Assembly (NCBI RefSeq): GCF_041260155.1
Contig: NW_027248277.1
Span: 20,364,872 to 20,428,871, forward strand
Reading direction: 5' to 3'
Source: Ptychodera flava
Taxonomy: Eukaryota; Hemichordata; Enteropneusta; Ptychoderidae
DNA length: 64,000 nucleotides
Positions 49,180 to 61,732 of the stretch are shown one piece after another. The notes under the pieces are model-generated. The model searched no databases, had not been told where the DNA came from, and saw only the letters and a list, made by a program, of their open reading frames with translations. A program made the translations under genes and the position numbers. Each line of letters begins with the position of its first letter. The first letter of the stretch is position 1.

Positions 49180-49548
49180 CAGAGGGAGACAGCTTTGGCT
49201 TTGTCAGGATTCTCTGCTTCACCAAAGTCTTCCGAATGATGGATACAATCATACCCTCGCATCGAATATATGTATTACTGCATTTGTGATACGTTGGCAA
49301 GCCAGGGCAGCAGTTCTTAAGCCAAAAAGACAACGTGAGGTCAAAGAATAATAAGTTTCGCCGAGTTTATTACAGAAAATGGAAGTCAGCTGGATCGGTA
49401 ATTGCCGATAAGCGCTGCTTAAATCAAGCTTAAGCAAGAGGCACCCATTCCCTTTTTGAGTCTCCATAGACGTAGAATTATCATTGGTTGGATGGATATT
49501 AAAGATGAAAATTCTAACCCAGATATTATCCGGTTTGGAGTCCACCAT
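49180..49548 (-). pseudogene. DIRS-like reverse transcriptase fragment, unit 4
   Basis: Same fragment as in unit 3; the KLDLSSAYRQLP and FGLRTAALACQR parts are in one frame. Confidence 0.65.
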
Positions 49549-50141
49549 TTACTGAATGATCGATTTAAAAGCTTAGATTGAAGACTAGGCGCCTATCGAT
49601 TGACGCTATCATTTTTCTCCACTTTCCGAATGAGTGAGCTACTGAGTGGCGTGTCGAGGGGATTAGATGAAAATGTACCAGCTGTAGCCCCACCTGAATA
49701 GTTCAATGTCTATTGGTGTTTTTTGTGGTAGAGTATGGCAATTTTGAAGCTAATTAGTATATCAGCCAACCACGCTGTAAGAAAGCTGTCGGAAAGCGTA
49801 GATTGAAGGCTATGCGCCTATCGATCGACGCTATCTTTTTTCTCCACTGCCTGAATGGGCGAGGTACTAAGTGGAGCAACGAAGGGGTTAGCTAAAATGG
49901 ACTAGCCGTGGCCCCTGCTGTCACTTCATCAATGATCCACCTTTCAACATGATCTGAATAATTTAATAGCGATGAGTATGTAGCATATGAGCTAACCACA
50001 CTGTAAGAAATCACACATGATTTTGTCATTCTAGTGTTGCAATTCTGCTCTCCAAATCGATATTTTCGGATTTGATGAGACAAGTATCCTGCAATGGTAA
50101 ATCAGATTACATTACTGAATCATGAGTAGTTATTACATTAG

Positions 50142-50369
50142 TTACATCCTGTGATGAGGTTGGTTGCTATACCAATGACGTTCATTGTCAACAGAAATAT
50201 AGCTGAGCGCATAGACATCATGACATATTTGTTTAGACTCATTTCTGGAATGGATGATTTCTTTTTGTGATATTAAGTCATCTGCTTTCCCATTGGATAT
50301 TTTGTATTTTGTATTATTTATAGGAATTTGTCTGCTGAATTTTATCATCACACCTGATCGTAGAAAATC
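50142..50369 (-). CDS. Conserved exon-like frame upstream of Gal3ST, unit 4
   Basis: Same frame as 36184-36411, with one Glu-to-Ala change and a final Met. Confidence 0.25.
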   Translation of the reverse strand, partial: DFLRSGVMIKFSRQIPINNTKYKISNGKADDLISQKEIIHSRNESKQICHDVYALSYISVDNERHWYSNQPHHRM

Positions 50370-51892
50370 CTACAACAGGAACAATATCCACTGTAAACAA
50401 GTTATCGGCAGTAGCTCCCCTACAATCACAGTCATTGCCATATGAGCTATTCTCGCAAAGTGTGCATGCCAGTCAGGTGGCTTCATCGTCAGTATAAGAT
50501 AGTGATTCATTATGGATTTCCCTGTTGGGGTAAATATCAAGACCACATTCCATGATATCAACATTATTAGCTTACCCTGAGAATTTGTTATCAATTTCTA
50601 CAATATACGTCAAAACAGCAATGGCTGCCTTACGTGTAACTTTGTTTCGACAAAAGAGACACTTGGTCTGCGTTATCCTGCAAAACCACATACGTAGCAC
50701 TTGACTGACCCTTTCGAACATTAATCTATACATGGCAGTTTGTATGCAGATATCGCACATGTGCACTTTGCGATCTGGGAACATGTTATTTAATATGAAG
50801 TCATCGATAATACACTCTGCAGTGTCTCTATCTCCTAGGCCTCCTGCAACCGTTCTTTGTCACATCTCTACTGTCTATGTTCTACCTCAGACAATGCGTT
50901 GTCTTCCTTGATCAATTGGTGCCTGCTACATTTCCCGCCTTACCAATGTGTTGGTGCCAGGCACGCCCCTTATGTCGATGATCTGACTGCTACTGAAATA
51001 TCATCATGTAGGTATCACTGATGGAATTATTTCAGGAGGGCGCTACACATGATGGCCCGCCATCTTAACAATTACCGCTCACATTGGAACGACAGTGCAA
51101 AATGTGAACAAACAAACAAACAAACACAGCCTGCATCATCATAAAAATATTGGATTTCCATTTGATTAGAACACTGAAAACTACCGCTTTTAAAACTATA
51201 ACAAATATACAATGTACAATCACCATTTTCACCCTTTCTTCGTGATTAACAATGTGTTTACTAACGAGGCAGAAACTACTACAGGATACAGACACAGTAC
51301 CTGACTATTACCAGTGAAACTTTATTGTACATTACCTTATTTTGAAACCGTTTACCGTTTACCATTGCTGATATTGTTGTGCAGTGCAAATCTGTAGTTT
51401 CTGTACTAGGAAAGGGAAATGTGTTGTTAGGTAAGTTGGAATTGTGATCATAGCGGGATTTTGTAGAGTTATTTTTGTACTCAAAAGAACGCTAGAAATG
51501 AATTTAATTGACATCTTCTCACATTTAAGAAGGTTTCAATCTACTATATATCTAATTACGCATCTTAGTGATTATAACCAGTCCTGGTACACGAATAAGC
51601 TAGAAGTTAAAACTCATTTAGCCGTCTGTGATTTCTTGCATTTAAATTGCAGTTGAAGAAGATGTCTTACAATATTTTATTTGCGTAAGTTGTGTGTTTC
51701 AAATCAAATAAGTATTCAAACACAGCCTATGAATAATTACCAGCGAAATTACAATTTCATTGCACTTCAATGAACTGCAAAATAAATGAGGAATGACAGT
51801 CCTAGCATTAAAGTTACTTTGAGTCAGAAATTCGACTTCCCTGTATTCAATCGTTAGAGTTTTTGTGTGTAACTTTTTGAATTTTACTACAA

Positions 51893-51989
51893 CCCTCCTG
51901 TTATTGTGAATGGTACTTTGGTTTTAATATAGTAGTTGCATCTGTGTTGAAGTTTTGAATAAATAAACAAAATTATTTTATAAATAAAT

Positions 51990-52047
<58 letters not shown>

Positions 52048-52125
52048 GGGGGGTGTATGTATGTATGTTTGCGTGTATATTTCTTTGTCTGTCTGTCTTT
52101 CTGTCTCTTTGTTGTTTTGTCCAAT
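51893..52125 (+). mobile_element. Penelope-like 3' tail in unit 5 with (TA)n
   Basis: Copy of the 31069 block, with a short TA tract (51989-52041). Confidence 0.5.
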
Positions 52126-52888
52126 TACCTACCCTTACTACCTGCTTATACTTAGCAAAATTTAACAATTCACTGTCTGTGGAATAAATGAACAGGCGCA
52201 CAAAACTTTTGCAAGAACAAACGCGCCTTTACTAGAGAAATATGGAACTGCATCAAGGGAAGGCAATGCCGCCTTTACCTGCAGAGTATATATTATGCAA
52301 AATTAGAGTATGGGTAAATTTAATCCTTCTCAGCGTGACACACTGAAAGAAGATTCTGCATTTTAGCGGCACAATTGGAAAGAATACGAACGGTGGATAA
52401 GAGCATGTAGTTTCTGGATTGATTCTGCACAGTTTTGTCAGCATTCAAAGGATTGAAATGACTTTCCGGTACTACGATAGGATTTTGATTTGAAATTATT
52501 CATTCTACAGTGTCAATCAATATTACCACTAGAATGAAACGTTTCTTGCAAATCTATTAGTATTTTTACCAGGACATCATGATAAATTGTGCAAAAAAGT
52601 ATTTGTCATTGGGGATTCCAGCCAAAACCTGCGTTTGAATGGGTTACCGTAGCTAGCCATAATTAAGTTTGCATGTTAAAATACAAAGGTAACGCATTCA
52701 TTCTAGGTGATTGAGTGTAATGTCATTTAGCTAAAAAGACACCTATATTTTCTCTGAGAGACAGAGCCGCTACCCATGGTTATCTTCTTACATTAAACAC
52801 CAGATGGCAGTACACCACTATCAAAAAGAGTTACGATAGTCACTTCAATAGCTATGGTGATGCTATTTTGCCGCGGCCGATATAGACT

Positions 52889-55305
52889 TCAGCAGAGCCA
52901 TTTCATTTGTTCTTCATACACCTTGTTATTGAGTTCGGCGACGTCCGACTGCAATTTATGGCAAAATTCACGGTCCTGATCTTTCTGGCACCTGACCTTC
53001 GCAGCGTTCTGTACGGATCTGAGTTTTGCAAGATCAGCTTCAAAGTCGCCATCATAGTTCGCAACCCTTCTCCAGAAAGTATTGTTGAAAAAGTTGTATA
53101 AGCGTATATCTGCAGGTGATAATTCTGTTATAATATCTCGCATTTGATTGGTCATCGGCGGTTGATATTCAGTGTGCACTTGGCAAGAATTATAGATAAT
53201 GTCCTCAAAATTCCAACACATTGTCTTTTTGAGTAAAACAAGCGACTCGTCGAAGTACTTCAAAAGCATAACAAGGTCGAGCTCTCCGTTCAGTCTTTCT
53301 AACGCTGCAAGTGAAGATGTCTTGTTTGCATAAACATCTAGGCCAAAGCGGGTGGAGAAGGAGTTTGTCCTATGTAGTAATGATTTGTCAACTTTGACAT
53401 CTTCAATGAGGGCACTTAGATATCGCGCGTAAAGGTCTGGTGACATCGAAAGGTTTATATTTCTCCTATTGTAGTAAAACCGTGATTTCAGGTGTGTGTA
53501 CGGCGATCGCACAATTGTGAAATACTTTGCATTTGGAATGATACGTTCAAGTGACAGGCGATCTTACATGTCAATATGCAAACAAATTTAATCATATCCT
53601 GGAAAATTGCTACAATTGTAGTATAAAATCCTGAGACGATGATTCTTCTTGTCCAGTCTTATAAGATAGTCTTCATTGTTTATTTTTTTCAAGGCTGCCA
53701 CAAGTTTATTCTTCATACCAAAACGAAACTACAACGAAGACACTGTGCTTCTACCTGTCTTTTCTGGTTTTATGAAGACGAATTTTGTCAACGGTTTGCA
53801 AGATCGAGGTGATGAGGTTACATACCCCTGAGATGATTTACTGTAAGATTGGCCCTTGCCACTTATGTTGGTGTTTGTGTGTTCATCCGTTAGATGGTTC
53901 GGGCTTAAGCAAAACAATGAAAAGAACAGAATGCAATACATTTTGAGTATATGTCAGGACATATTGGCAATGAAAGTAACATTTGGCATCATCAACGTAA
54001 ATATGGATTAGGTAGAGGAAGTGACATGAATTCTTATAAATAAATGTATTGGAGTCAAGTAAGATAGACTGCGCCTCGGGGACAGATATTGGGACTGCCA
54101 AACTTTTATTTTGACCTACTTCTTTAGGGGCTATTCTTGAAGCGGATATATTAAGCTCTCACCATTATTGTTATATCCTTGAAAGAGAATGGTATGATGG
54201 CTGGATGTTCGTTTATTGCGAGGCAAGAACTATGTTTATATGACACACAACAATTATGAGCGATGGTTTGGCAGTTTACATGGAGCCTTGTTCTGTATAT
54301 CAAATTTTTAGGTTTCGATAAAAATGGATACTCTTGGACTTCGATGCAAAACGAATAATAAATCAATCACAGAATGATCAACCGTGAAATTCTGGTAAAG
54401 TTATTCAAAGAAAGTGCTGACAACAAAGAAACCATACCAACGACGAAAATCAACATGTTAGTTCTGCTACACCCGCACGTCACTGTAATAGAAACACAAG
54501 GACTGAACAGCAGAGAACAAATACGACTTTAACTATGTATGTATGTATGTATGTATGTATGTATGTATGTATGTATGTATGTATGTATGTATGTATGTAT
54601 GTATGTATGTATGTATGTATGTATGTATGTATGTGTGTATGTGTGTACGTATTTACGTATGTATGTGTGCACGTACTATGTATATACGTATGTACGTACG
54701 TACGTATGTACGTATGATAGGTAGGTAGGTAGGTAGGTAGGTAGGTAGGTAGGTAGGTAGGTAGGTAGGTAGGTAGGGAGGGAGGGAGGTAGGTAGATAG
54801 GGAGGTAGGGAGGGAGGGAGGGTTGTAGGTAACCGATAATTATAGTATTGCAACTTGTAATAAATATCGGCAACCGTTTCTAGCTGCACCCAAATGAATC
54901 GAACCGCAGGGATTTTGCTAAGCAAAACTTTTAACTTTACTGCATTTTAGTGTACTAAATTCTCCGAACACGATGGAACTCATATGGGATAATTGGAACT
55001 TTATATTTTTCAAATTTCTCAAAAGTGTTATGTGCCCTACGGCTGAATGTTACAGCATTAGAAATTACCCACAAAAACAAGTGTATTGCTTACAAAGAAA
55101 AACAGATGAGCTTATATTTGCTGATTTAGCTCATATTACTTCACTATCCAATTATCCAAAATTAGTTCCGATAAAATCAGGGAGAAGCAATACGTGTCAT
55201 TATTCGTGCCATTGTCTGAAATGGAAAAATTAAGTGTCAAAAATGTATTATTAAGGTGGCAAAACTGGCATTGCATATCTTACCTTTTGAAGGGGTTGCC
55301 TTCAT
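52889..55305 (-). pseudogene. Gal3ST-like sulfotransferase copy 5 (three stop codons)
   Basis: Exons: 55284-55305, 54371-54482, 52889-53903. Exon 3 carries three in-frame stops: TAG at 53729-53731 inside the 5'-PAPS helix, TAA at 53590-53592 and TAA at 53564-53566, both replacing Tyr codons. The PAPS loop Gly pair is also changed (GRST for GGST), and the exon-2 donor is GTGATT. Exon 3 is otherwise in phase, one codon shorter. Three independent nonsense changes make this a genuine pseudogene. A LINE sits about 630 bp upstream of its start codon. Confidence 0.9.
54536..54826 (+). repeat. Compound microsatellite in intron 1 of copy 5
   Basis: Longest GGTA run of the set, after an (ATGT)n tract. 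Confidence 0.95.
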
Positions 55306-56166
55306 GGTCGCTATTTTGAGGGTTGCCTTTTAAAATGCGAATCTGCAAAGACTGTAGCAGTTCCGCAGACTCCCAGTAATATTAAGATATTTCCACTCGG
55401 CGGACAACGAACAGTATCTGACACGCTGAACGACTTCACCCGATTTATAGTCAAAATATATCAATTCGTCATCATTTTCTGCAGATGTAACAGCTTGCGG
55501 AAAAGCAAACACGCAGCCTTTCATGTTTTAAAGATTAAACGAACATTCGAGATTTTCCTTTTAACATCGTAACTTTAATAACAGAGGAGTGGCTATTGAT
55601 ATCTGTTGTCAAATGCAGACAGTGTGCTGAAAAGATAAATCTCTGTAGGTGATATAACGGCATCAAGCGCACAATTTGTTTGTGAACATTGGGATCTCTC
55701 AGTTTAGAGCCAGAAATACATTAGTGTACTTTTAACAGTACGGTTGCCTAGTGTAAGAAGGGCGTATCGCGTGTGTTACAGTATAAAATGTACGTTCCTC
55801 TTTCGCTGGGCCATGGAAGTGTTGCTGTGTGTGCTACAGAGATACATGTTTGTCACTCTGAAAAGCCATGGCGTGTTTCTTTTGGAGCCACGTGTGGCTA
55901 ACGATCAATAAGTTGTATGAAATAAAAGGAGCGATGGGGGAGAGGGCGCTCTACATCTGTCATCTTCGGAAACAGGGTCGGAACGCTCCGTGATTTTTTG
56001 ACAAAATTGTCGTCTTACCGCTAAACTTGTTTACCGTAAAGTGGTCAGAGTTGAAGTTTAACTGTTTGTACTGTAGAAGTAACCGCAATTGTGTTACTTT
56101 CTGGACCTTTTCGGACTTTTGAAGAAGATTTCAATTTTCCGTCTCGACAAAGGAACCCCACCCAGT

Positions 56167-57453
56167 ATGGCTGCCAGTGTGGCGGGAGTCCGAAGCTACG
56201 CACAAGTTACCAAGCCGTATGCAGACTCTGAAACCGCTGAAGACAAAAAGTCCGTTCTATTTCTAAAACAATCAGATGTCGTCAGACCAGAAACCAAACA
56301 ATGGTTAAAAGGTGAGGAGATCCTTGCTAGTATTTCTGAAATAGTGCCAATTGAGAACATTGATGGCTTACAACTGATTCGAGGTCTCTGGAGAATTTAT
56401 CCAAGAGACAATGCCGATAAGCTAATACTGCTGCAACATGGTTTGTCGTTACGTGGAAAAGCAATAGAACTATGGGATAAAAATCCATTCAGACGTGAGT
56501 TGCAAGAAGATGGAGTCAAAATCACTGTGAAAGATTTGCCATTGTCGTTAGATGACAGCGTCATCGGGAGCTCTTTATCTGCGATTGGCCTGAAAACTAA
56601 ATCTCGACCTTTCAGGCAAAGATGGCGAGTAAATGGCAAACTCACGAATATATGCAATGGGGACCGCATCGTTTTCGTTGAAAAACCAAGTAAAGAATTT
56701 CCAAAATTTATTAAAGTCGGACCTTTTACCGCGAGGCTTTTTAGCAGCTTACAGAACAGAAACTCCAGTCAAGAAGCAAAGTGTAACAAGTGCTTGCAAC
56801 TTGGACATTTTAGCTACCAGTGTACAAATCCCTGGAAATGCAGACTTTGCTTTGGCAGCGGACACCTTGCAAAGGAATGTGTTGACGCCAAGTGTGAAAA
56901 GCAGACCGAACAGGAGGTGCAAAGTGTTGTGAGCACTTCAATAGCTTCTGTGACAGAGACAGCAATTATCACATCGACGCCACAACTAGGCACAACACTA
57001 GCAAGCAACGCAAGCGATCCTATGCCTTTATCCATGTCTGCTGCAGGGTCTTCTAAATCGTCCGGTTCGTCAGCTCATCGTGATAGTCAACAGTGGCAGA
57101 AAGTTACTAGTAAGAGTGGGTCGAATAGAAGCAGTCATGACACAGGGAGCAGCGACCCAACATCTTCATCGGGACAACGGGCCTCGCAGCGATCGATATC
57201 GTCATACTTTGCTGAGAAACGGCGTGATCCAAGCGAAGCGATACCGGACGGATGTGATCAAGACGATTCCGTCGATGAAACATCGACGAATATCAGCGAG
57301 AGCGGGACTGAACAGTTCGTTGACTGTGACACAACAAAAGAGGAAATGTCCGATCTTTCACCAGAACCACCGTCGATTTTATGCCGGTTTCCGAGGACGA
57401 ATTCAAACAGTAGAAAGAAGCGCAAGAGGAAGAGGAAACAGTTGAATAAATGA
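56167..57453 (+). CDS. LINE ORF1 protein, gag-like with zinc knuckles
   Basis: Nucleic-acid-binding protein that packages the LINE RNA. The frame opens at 56089, but the ATG at 56167 (MAASVAGVRSYAQ, context cagtATGg) is the better start, giving 428 residues. The middle has a gag-like region. Two CCHC knuckles follow at roughly residues 205-240 (CNKCLQLGHFSYQC and CRLCFGSGHLAKEC). The C-terminal third is Ser/Thr-rich and ends in a basic RKKRKRKRK cluster. The frame is intact. Its stop overlaps the ORF2 start in an ATGA arrangement, which suggests termination-reinitiation. Confidence 0.9.
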   Translation: MAASVAGVRSYAQVTKPYADSETAEDKKSVLFLKQSDVVRPETKQWLKGEEILASISEIVPIENIDGLQLIRGLWRIYPRDNADKLILLQHGLSLRGKAIELWDKNPFRRELQEDGVKITVKDLPLSLDDSVIGSSLSAIGLKTKSRPFRQRWRVNGKLTNICNGDRIVFVEKPSKEFPKFIKVGPFTARLFSSLQNRNSSQEAKCNKCLQLGHFSYQCTNPWKCRLCFGSGHLAKECVDAKCEKQTEQEVQSVVSTSIASVTETAIITSTPQLGTTLASNASDPMPLSMSAAGSSKSSGSSAHRDSQQWQKVTSKSGSNRSSHDTGSSDPTSSSGQRASQRSISSYFAEKRRDPSEAIPDGCDQDDSVDETSTNISESGTEQFVDCDTTKEEMSDLSPEPPSILCRFPRTNSNSRKKRKRKRKQLNK

Positions 57454-60400
57454 GTAACAAATCACATATCATAACCTTAAACGTAAGAGGTTTGAGTAAT
57501 TACTCTAAACGTAGAGATATTTTTCAATGGCTAAAACACCAAAACGCGTCTTTTGCCGTTTTACAGGAAGTTTACGGAGAAAGTGTAAATATTGTTCAGT
57601 GGGAAAAAGAATGGGGTGGCCGAATAATACTTTCGGAAGGTGCCAATAATAGTAGGGGAGTTGCAATCCTTATTGCTAAGCATTGTAATTTTCAAATTGA
57701 CAGTGTATACAAAGATGATTTTGGTAGAATTGTTATTGTAAATGGTATGTACGAGAATACGGGTTTTTCAGTCTGTGGTGTCTACGCTCCAAATGATGCT
57801 GCACATAGAAAGTATTTTTTTGTTAACCTCACGAAGGTTATTGAAGTTAACTTGCACGTATGAACGCCTAATAATTGCCGGTGACTTTAATTGTCCACTT
57901 AACAAGAGTTTGGATAAGAGAGCTCGGGCGGTAACTATTGATAAATCCGTCCCGGCCTTACGAAAAGTACTGCAACAGTTCACTTTGGTTGATATTTGGA
58001 GAGAACGCAATCCGTCACTTCAACAGTTTACATGGAGACGATTGCATCCTATCCCGACCTACAGTAGAATTGACTACATTTTTATCTCGAAGAACATTCT
58101 AAAAGACATAAAAAGAGTTGACATCAGGCCTGCTTTGAAAACAGACCACATGGCTGTTTACTTAGAAATTATTTATAGGAAATTTGACAGAGGTCCTAGT
58201 ACTTGGAAATTTAACAAGTACCTCCTAAAGAAAGATGATTACGTTGAAAGTGTCCGTAATCTCTTGAAAAGGTGTAAAACTAAGTATGAGAATGTTGATG
58301 CCAAAGTTAGTTGGGATTTGATAAAGAAAGATGTGAAAGAATACACGATTGGGTATTGTCATAACGTAACAAAAAAATTCAAACTCTCTCATTCCGGAGT
58401 TGGAGAAGCAGTTGCGTATGGCTGGCATAACATGATTCACGAGCCGTCTGACTCCAACATTGAAGCTTATGGTTCAATTAAACAGCGTCTGGAAGATCTT
58501 TACACCCTTCGAGCCGAAGGTGCGCAAATACGCTCCAGGGCACGCTGGGTCGAAAAGGGTGAAAAAAGTACGAAGTTCTTTTTAGGTTTGGAAAAGACAA
58601 ATGCCTCCAAAAAGGAGATGAATGTTCTCCGTACAGCTCATGATACCTATGTAACTGATACAGAACAGATTCTTGAGGGACAGAAGAACTTTTATCACAA
58701 TTTATATAAAGCTAAGCTGAGAGATAGTTGCCTTGATGAATTTCTAGAGGATGCACCTGTTCCACAGCTATCCCAGAATCAGTCAGATGATTGCGAGGGA
58801 GAGTTTACAAGAGAGAATGCTTTACAGCACTATGTAAGATGGCTCCCAACAAATCTCCAGGTTCTGACGGGTTAACAGGAGAATTTTATCGTTTTTTCTG
58901 GAATGATATTTGTGAATATGTTGTGTCATCTTTAAATACGAGTTACAGGTGTGGTTCGCTATCTTTATCCCAGAGACGTGGTGTACTTACACTTTTGTTT
59001 AAGAAAGGCGCTGAGGACGACCTAAACAACTGGCGTCCAGTGTCTCTTCTAAATACCGATTATAAAATCGCTACAAAAGCCCTAGCTAATCGTTTACAGA
59101 TTGTTCTTCCTTCATTGATCCATAGATATCAAACAGGGTATATGAAGGGTCGATTTATAGGCGAAAATGTTAGACTTATCTCAGACATCTTTCATTACTC
59201 AAAGAAACATAATATTGGAAGAGTTGCCATGTTCCTTGATTATGAAAAAGCCTTCGATAGTGTTAACTGGGATTATCTTGATGAAACCTTACGACGTATG
59301 AATTTTGGTCATTCGTTTCGTCAATGGGTAAAAACTTTCTACACTAATATTCAGAGCTGTATTTTGTACAAGGGTTGGTCTTCCAGCTACTTCAGGTTAG
59401 AAAGGGGTGTCCGTCAAGGATTTTCCCTTTCTGCACTTTTATTTGTCATGGCAATTGAGATTTTAGCTTGTAAGATAAGGTACGATAAAACTATCAAGGG
59501 GTTTCGTCTGCCTGCTTGTAATGGTAATGTCAAAGAAGCAAAGATTTCTTTGCTTGCAGATGATACAACTGTCTTCGTTCAAGATTTGACTTCAGTGCAT
59601 TCTGTTCTCAAAGTAATGGAGAAGTTTCAGCGTTGTAGTGGGTTAAAGTTAAATAAAAAGAAAACACAGGCTTTTAAACTTGGTAATCTAAGAAAATGTA
59701 ACGATAGAGTGGGCGATATCAGCTGGACTGACAATCCTGTGAAAACTTTAGGAGTGTATTTTGGTTATGATGATGCTCTGTGTAAGAAGTTAAACTGGGA
59801 CGATAAGTTGAAATCACTAGGAAAGATATTGGAAGTGTGGAGAAGGCGGCAACTTACGATTTATGGCCGTATTCTCATCACCAAGTCTCTTGCTGTTTCG
59901 AAAATTATGTATCTGTCATCTGTAATTGGTATTCCCAATGATATTCTCTGTGAAGTACAACGTCTTGTTGACAGTTTTGTAAAACGTAAAAGAAGAATTT
60001 CGAACAAAGTTCTTGAAAGTGAATATAAGCTGGGAGGAGTTAAACATATTAATGTGAAATGCCAAGTGGAAGCAATGATGGCTCTTTGGGTGAAAAGATT
60101 AATAATATGTAAAGATGACACATGGACTGTTTTACCCTGGTCATATTTTCGTTTAGATAATTCCACCAACTTATTACATCAGCATACAATTTGGCAAAAG
60201 ATTCCTGTTTTTCTATTATCTGTACTCCCAGACTTTTATGTAAATGTTCTAAATGGCTGGTATGCGGTGAAACACAATGCCTCTCACGGTGTTAACCATA
60301 CACTTCTTTACTAGTCTTCTAAATTCAGGTGTTTCTATGCAGCTCACTCTGCAGGTAATAACTATGATGTCATACTTAGCGATTCTAGGATTTCAGTTTA

Positions 60401-61049
60401 CAAATTAACTTGCAAGGCGTTGTATGCTCATCTCATACAAAGGCATTCATTACATGCGAGTGATAAACTCTTGAAATGGTTTTCTAGTTTAAATATTTTT
60501 CCTGCAAGGTCAGAGAGTGACTGTCACAAAATTTGGTTGAGAGTGTACAATTTGACAAAAGAAACTAAGTTAAGAGAGTTTCAGTGGAAACTTTTACAAC
60601 GATTAACACCCTGTAACAAGTATTTATACCTTTGGAAGCTAAAATATTCAATGCTCTGTCCACTTTGTCATCAGGTTGACTCTTTGGAACACAGATTTAT
60701 TTATTGTCATGTCGCTGAGAGATGTTGGAATAAGCTTAAATACGTCATCTCCAGATGTTTTGATTTACAAATGGAAATAACACCATCAAACATTATATTT
60801 TCAGAAGCTTGTGAGAGCGTCAAAACTAAAGAAAAACGTTATGTCTTTCAACTTCTAATTCTCCTTGGTAAATGGAGCATCCATAAGTATTGGGTGAGAA
60901 TACACCGAGAATACACGAGAATACACGAGAATACACCGATTGAAGTTGTAATTAAAAATGAGGTTACTTTAAGGTACAACATACAGAAGCAGCTTGGTGG
61001 AAAGGCTGACGTATTGGCAACTTTTGAGAAGATTAAGAGTTTAATGTAA
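57450..61049 (+). pseudogene. LINE ORF2 (endonuclease-RT), two frameshifts and one stop
   Basis: Encodes the element's nickase and reverse transcriptase. APE-type endonuclease motifs: LNVRGL, LQEV, AGDFN (about 57878-57891), SRIDYIF and TDHMAV. RT motifs: NKSPGSDGLTGEF, NNWRPVSLLNTDYKI, FLDYEKAFDSV, RGVRQGFSLSALLF and LLADDTTVF (catalytic Asp pair at 59559-59564). A C-terminal Cys/His motif CPLCHQVDSLEHRFIYC ends the protein. A frameshift lies near 57855 in the endonuclease, a second near 58825 before the RT, and an in-frame TAG at 60312-60314. The LADD box and two-ORF form fit the Tx1/L1 group. All three lesions are single-base, so some could be consensus errors. Confidence 0.9.
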
Positions 61050-61349
61050 ATTTAAACCTCATACAACATGTCCATTTTCCTTTGTTTTAACTGCCACTTG
61101 GATACTTGCGTATCCATGTCACTGTAATATTCACATATTCATGTAGTTGATATGAAGGTTCAAATAAAAGATAAAAAAAGGAGCGATGCACGGTCGTAGT
61201 GATCCTAGCATATTTCGTATTTTATCTTCGTCGATGGTTTATTTGAAATATCACAGTCAAAATTAATAATATAAATATTTTATTGCTGAACAACACACTA
61301 TGGGAGTGCGGTAAAGCATAGTGTTTGTGGAGGAATTCAATAACAGTCG

Positions 61350-61732
61350 TTATTGGTGAGAGGGAGACAGCTATGGCTTTGTCAGGAGTCTCTGCTTCAC
61401 AAAAATCTTTTGAATGATGGATACTATACAATCATACCCTCGCATCGAATATATGTAAGAAACTGCATTTGTAATACGTTGGCAAGCCAGGGCAGCAGTT
61501 CTTAAGCCAAAAGACAACGTGAGGTCAAAGAATAACAAGTTTCGCCGAGTGTATTACAGAAAATGGAAGTCAGCTGGATCGGTATCTGCCGATAAGCGCT
61601 ACTTAAACCACGCTTAGACAATAGGCACCCATTCCCTTTCCGAGCCTTCATAGACGTAGAATTATCAATGGTTGGATGGGTATTGAAGATGAAAATTCTA
61701 ACCAAGAAATTATCCGTTTTGGAGTCCACCAC
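61350..61732 (-). pseudogene. DIRS-like reverse transcriptase fragment, unit 5
   Basis: More diverged copy: the SSAYRQIPIQ and GETCYSLTSR parts are readable and the rest is frameshifted. Confidence 0.55.

Larger units (their letters stand above)
55937..61175 (+). mobile_element. Full-length Tx1/L1-like LINE
   Basis: About 5.24 kb. A 13-bp target-site duplication, aaaaggagcgatg, lies at 55924-55936 and 61176-61188. It has a 5' UTR starting ggggagagggcgctc, two ORFs, a short 3' UTR and an A-rich end with AATAAA. The uninterrupted target site can be read in units 2-4. The intact 5' end, clean duplication and modest ORF damage indicate a fairly young insertion made after the array existed. Confidence 0.95.
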
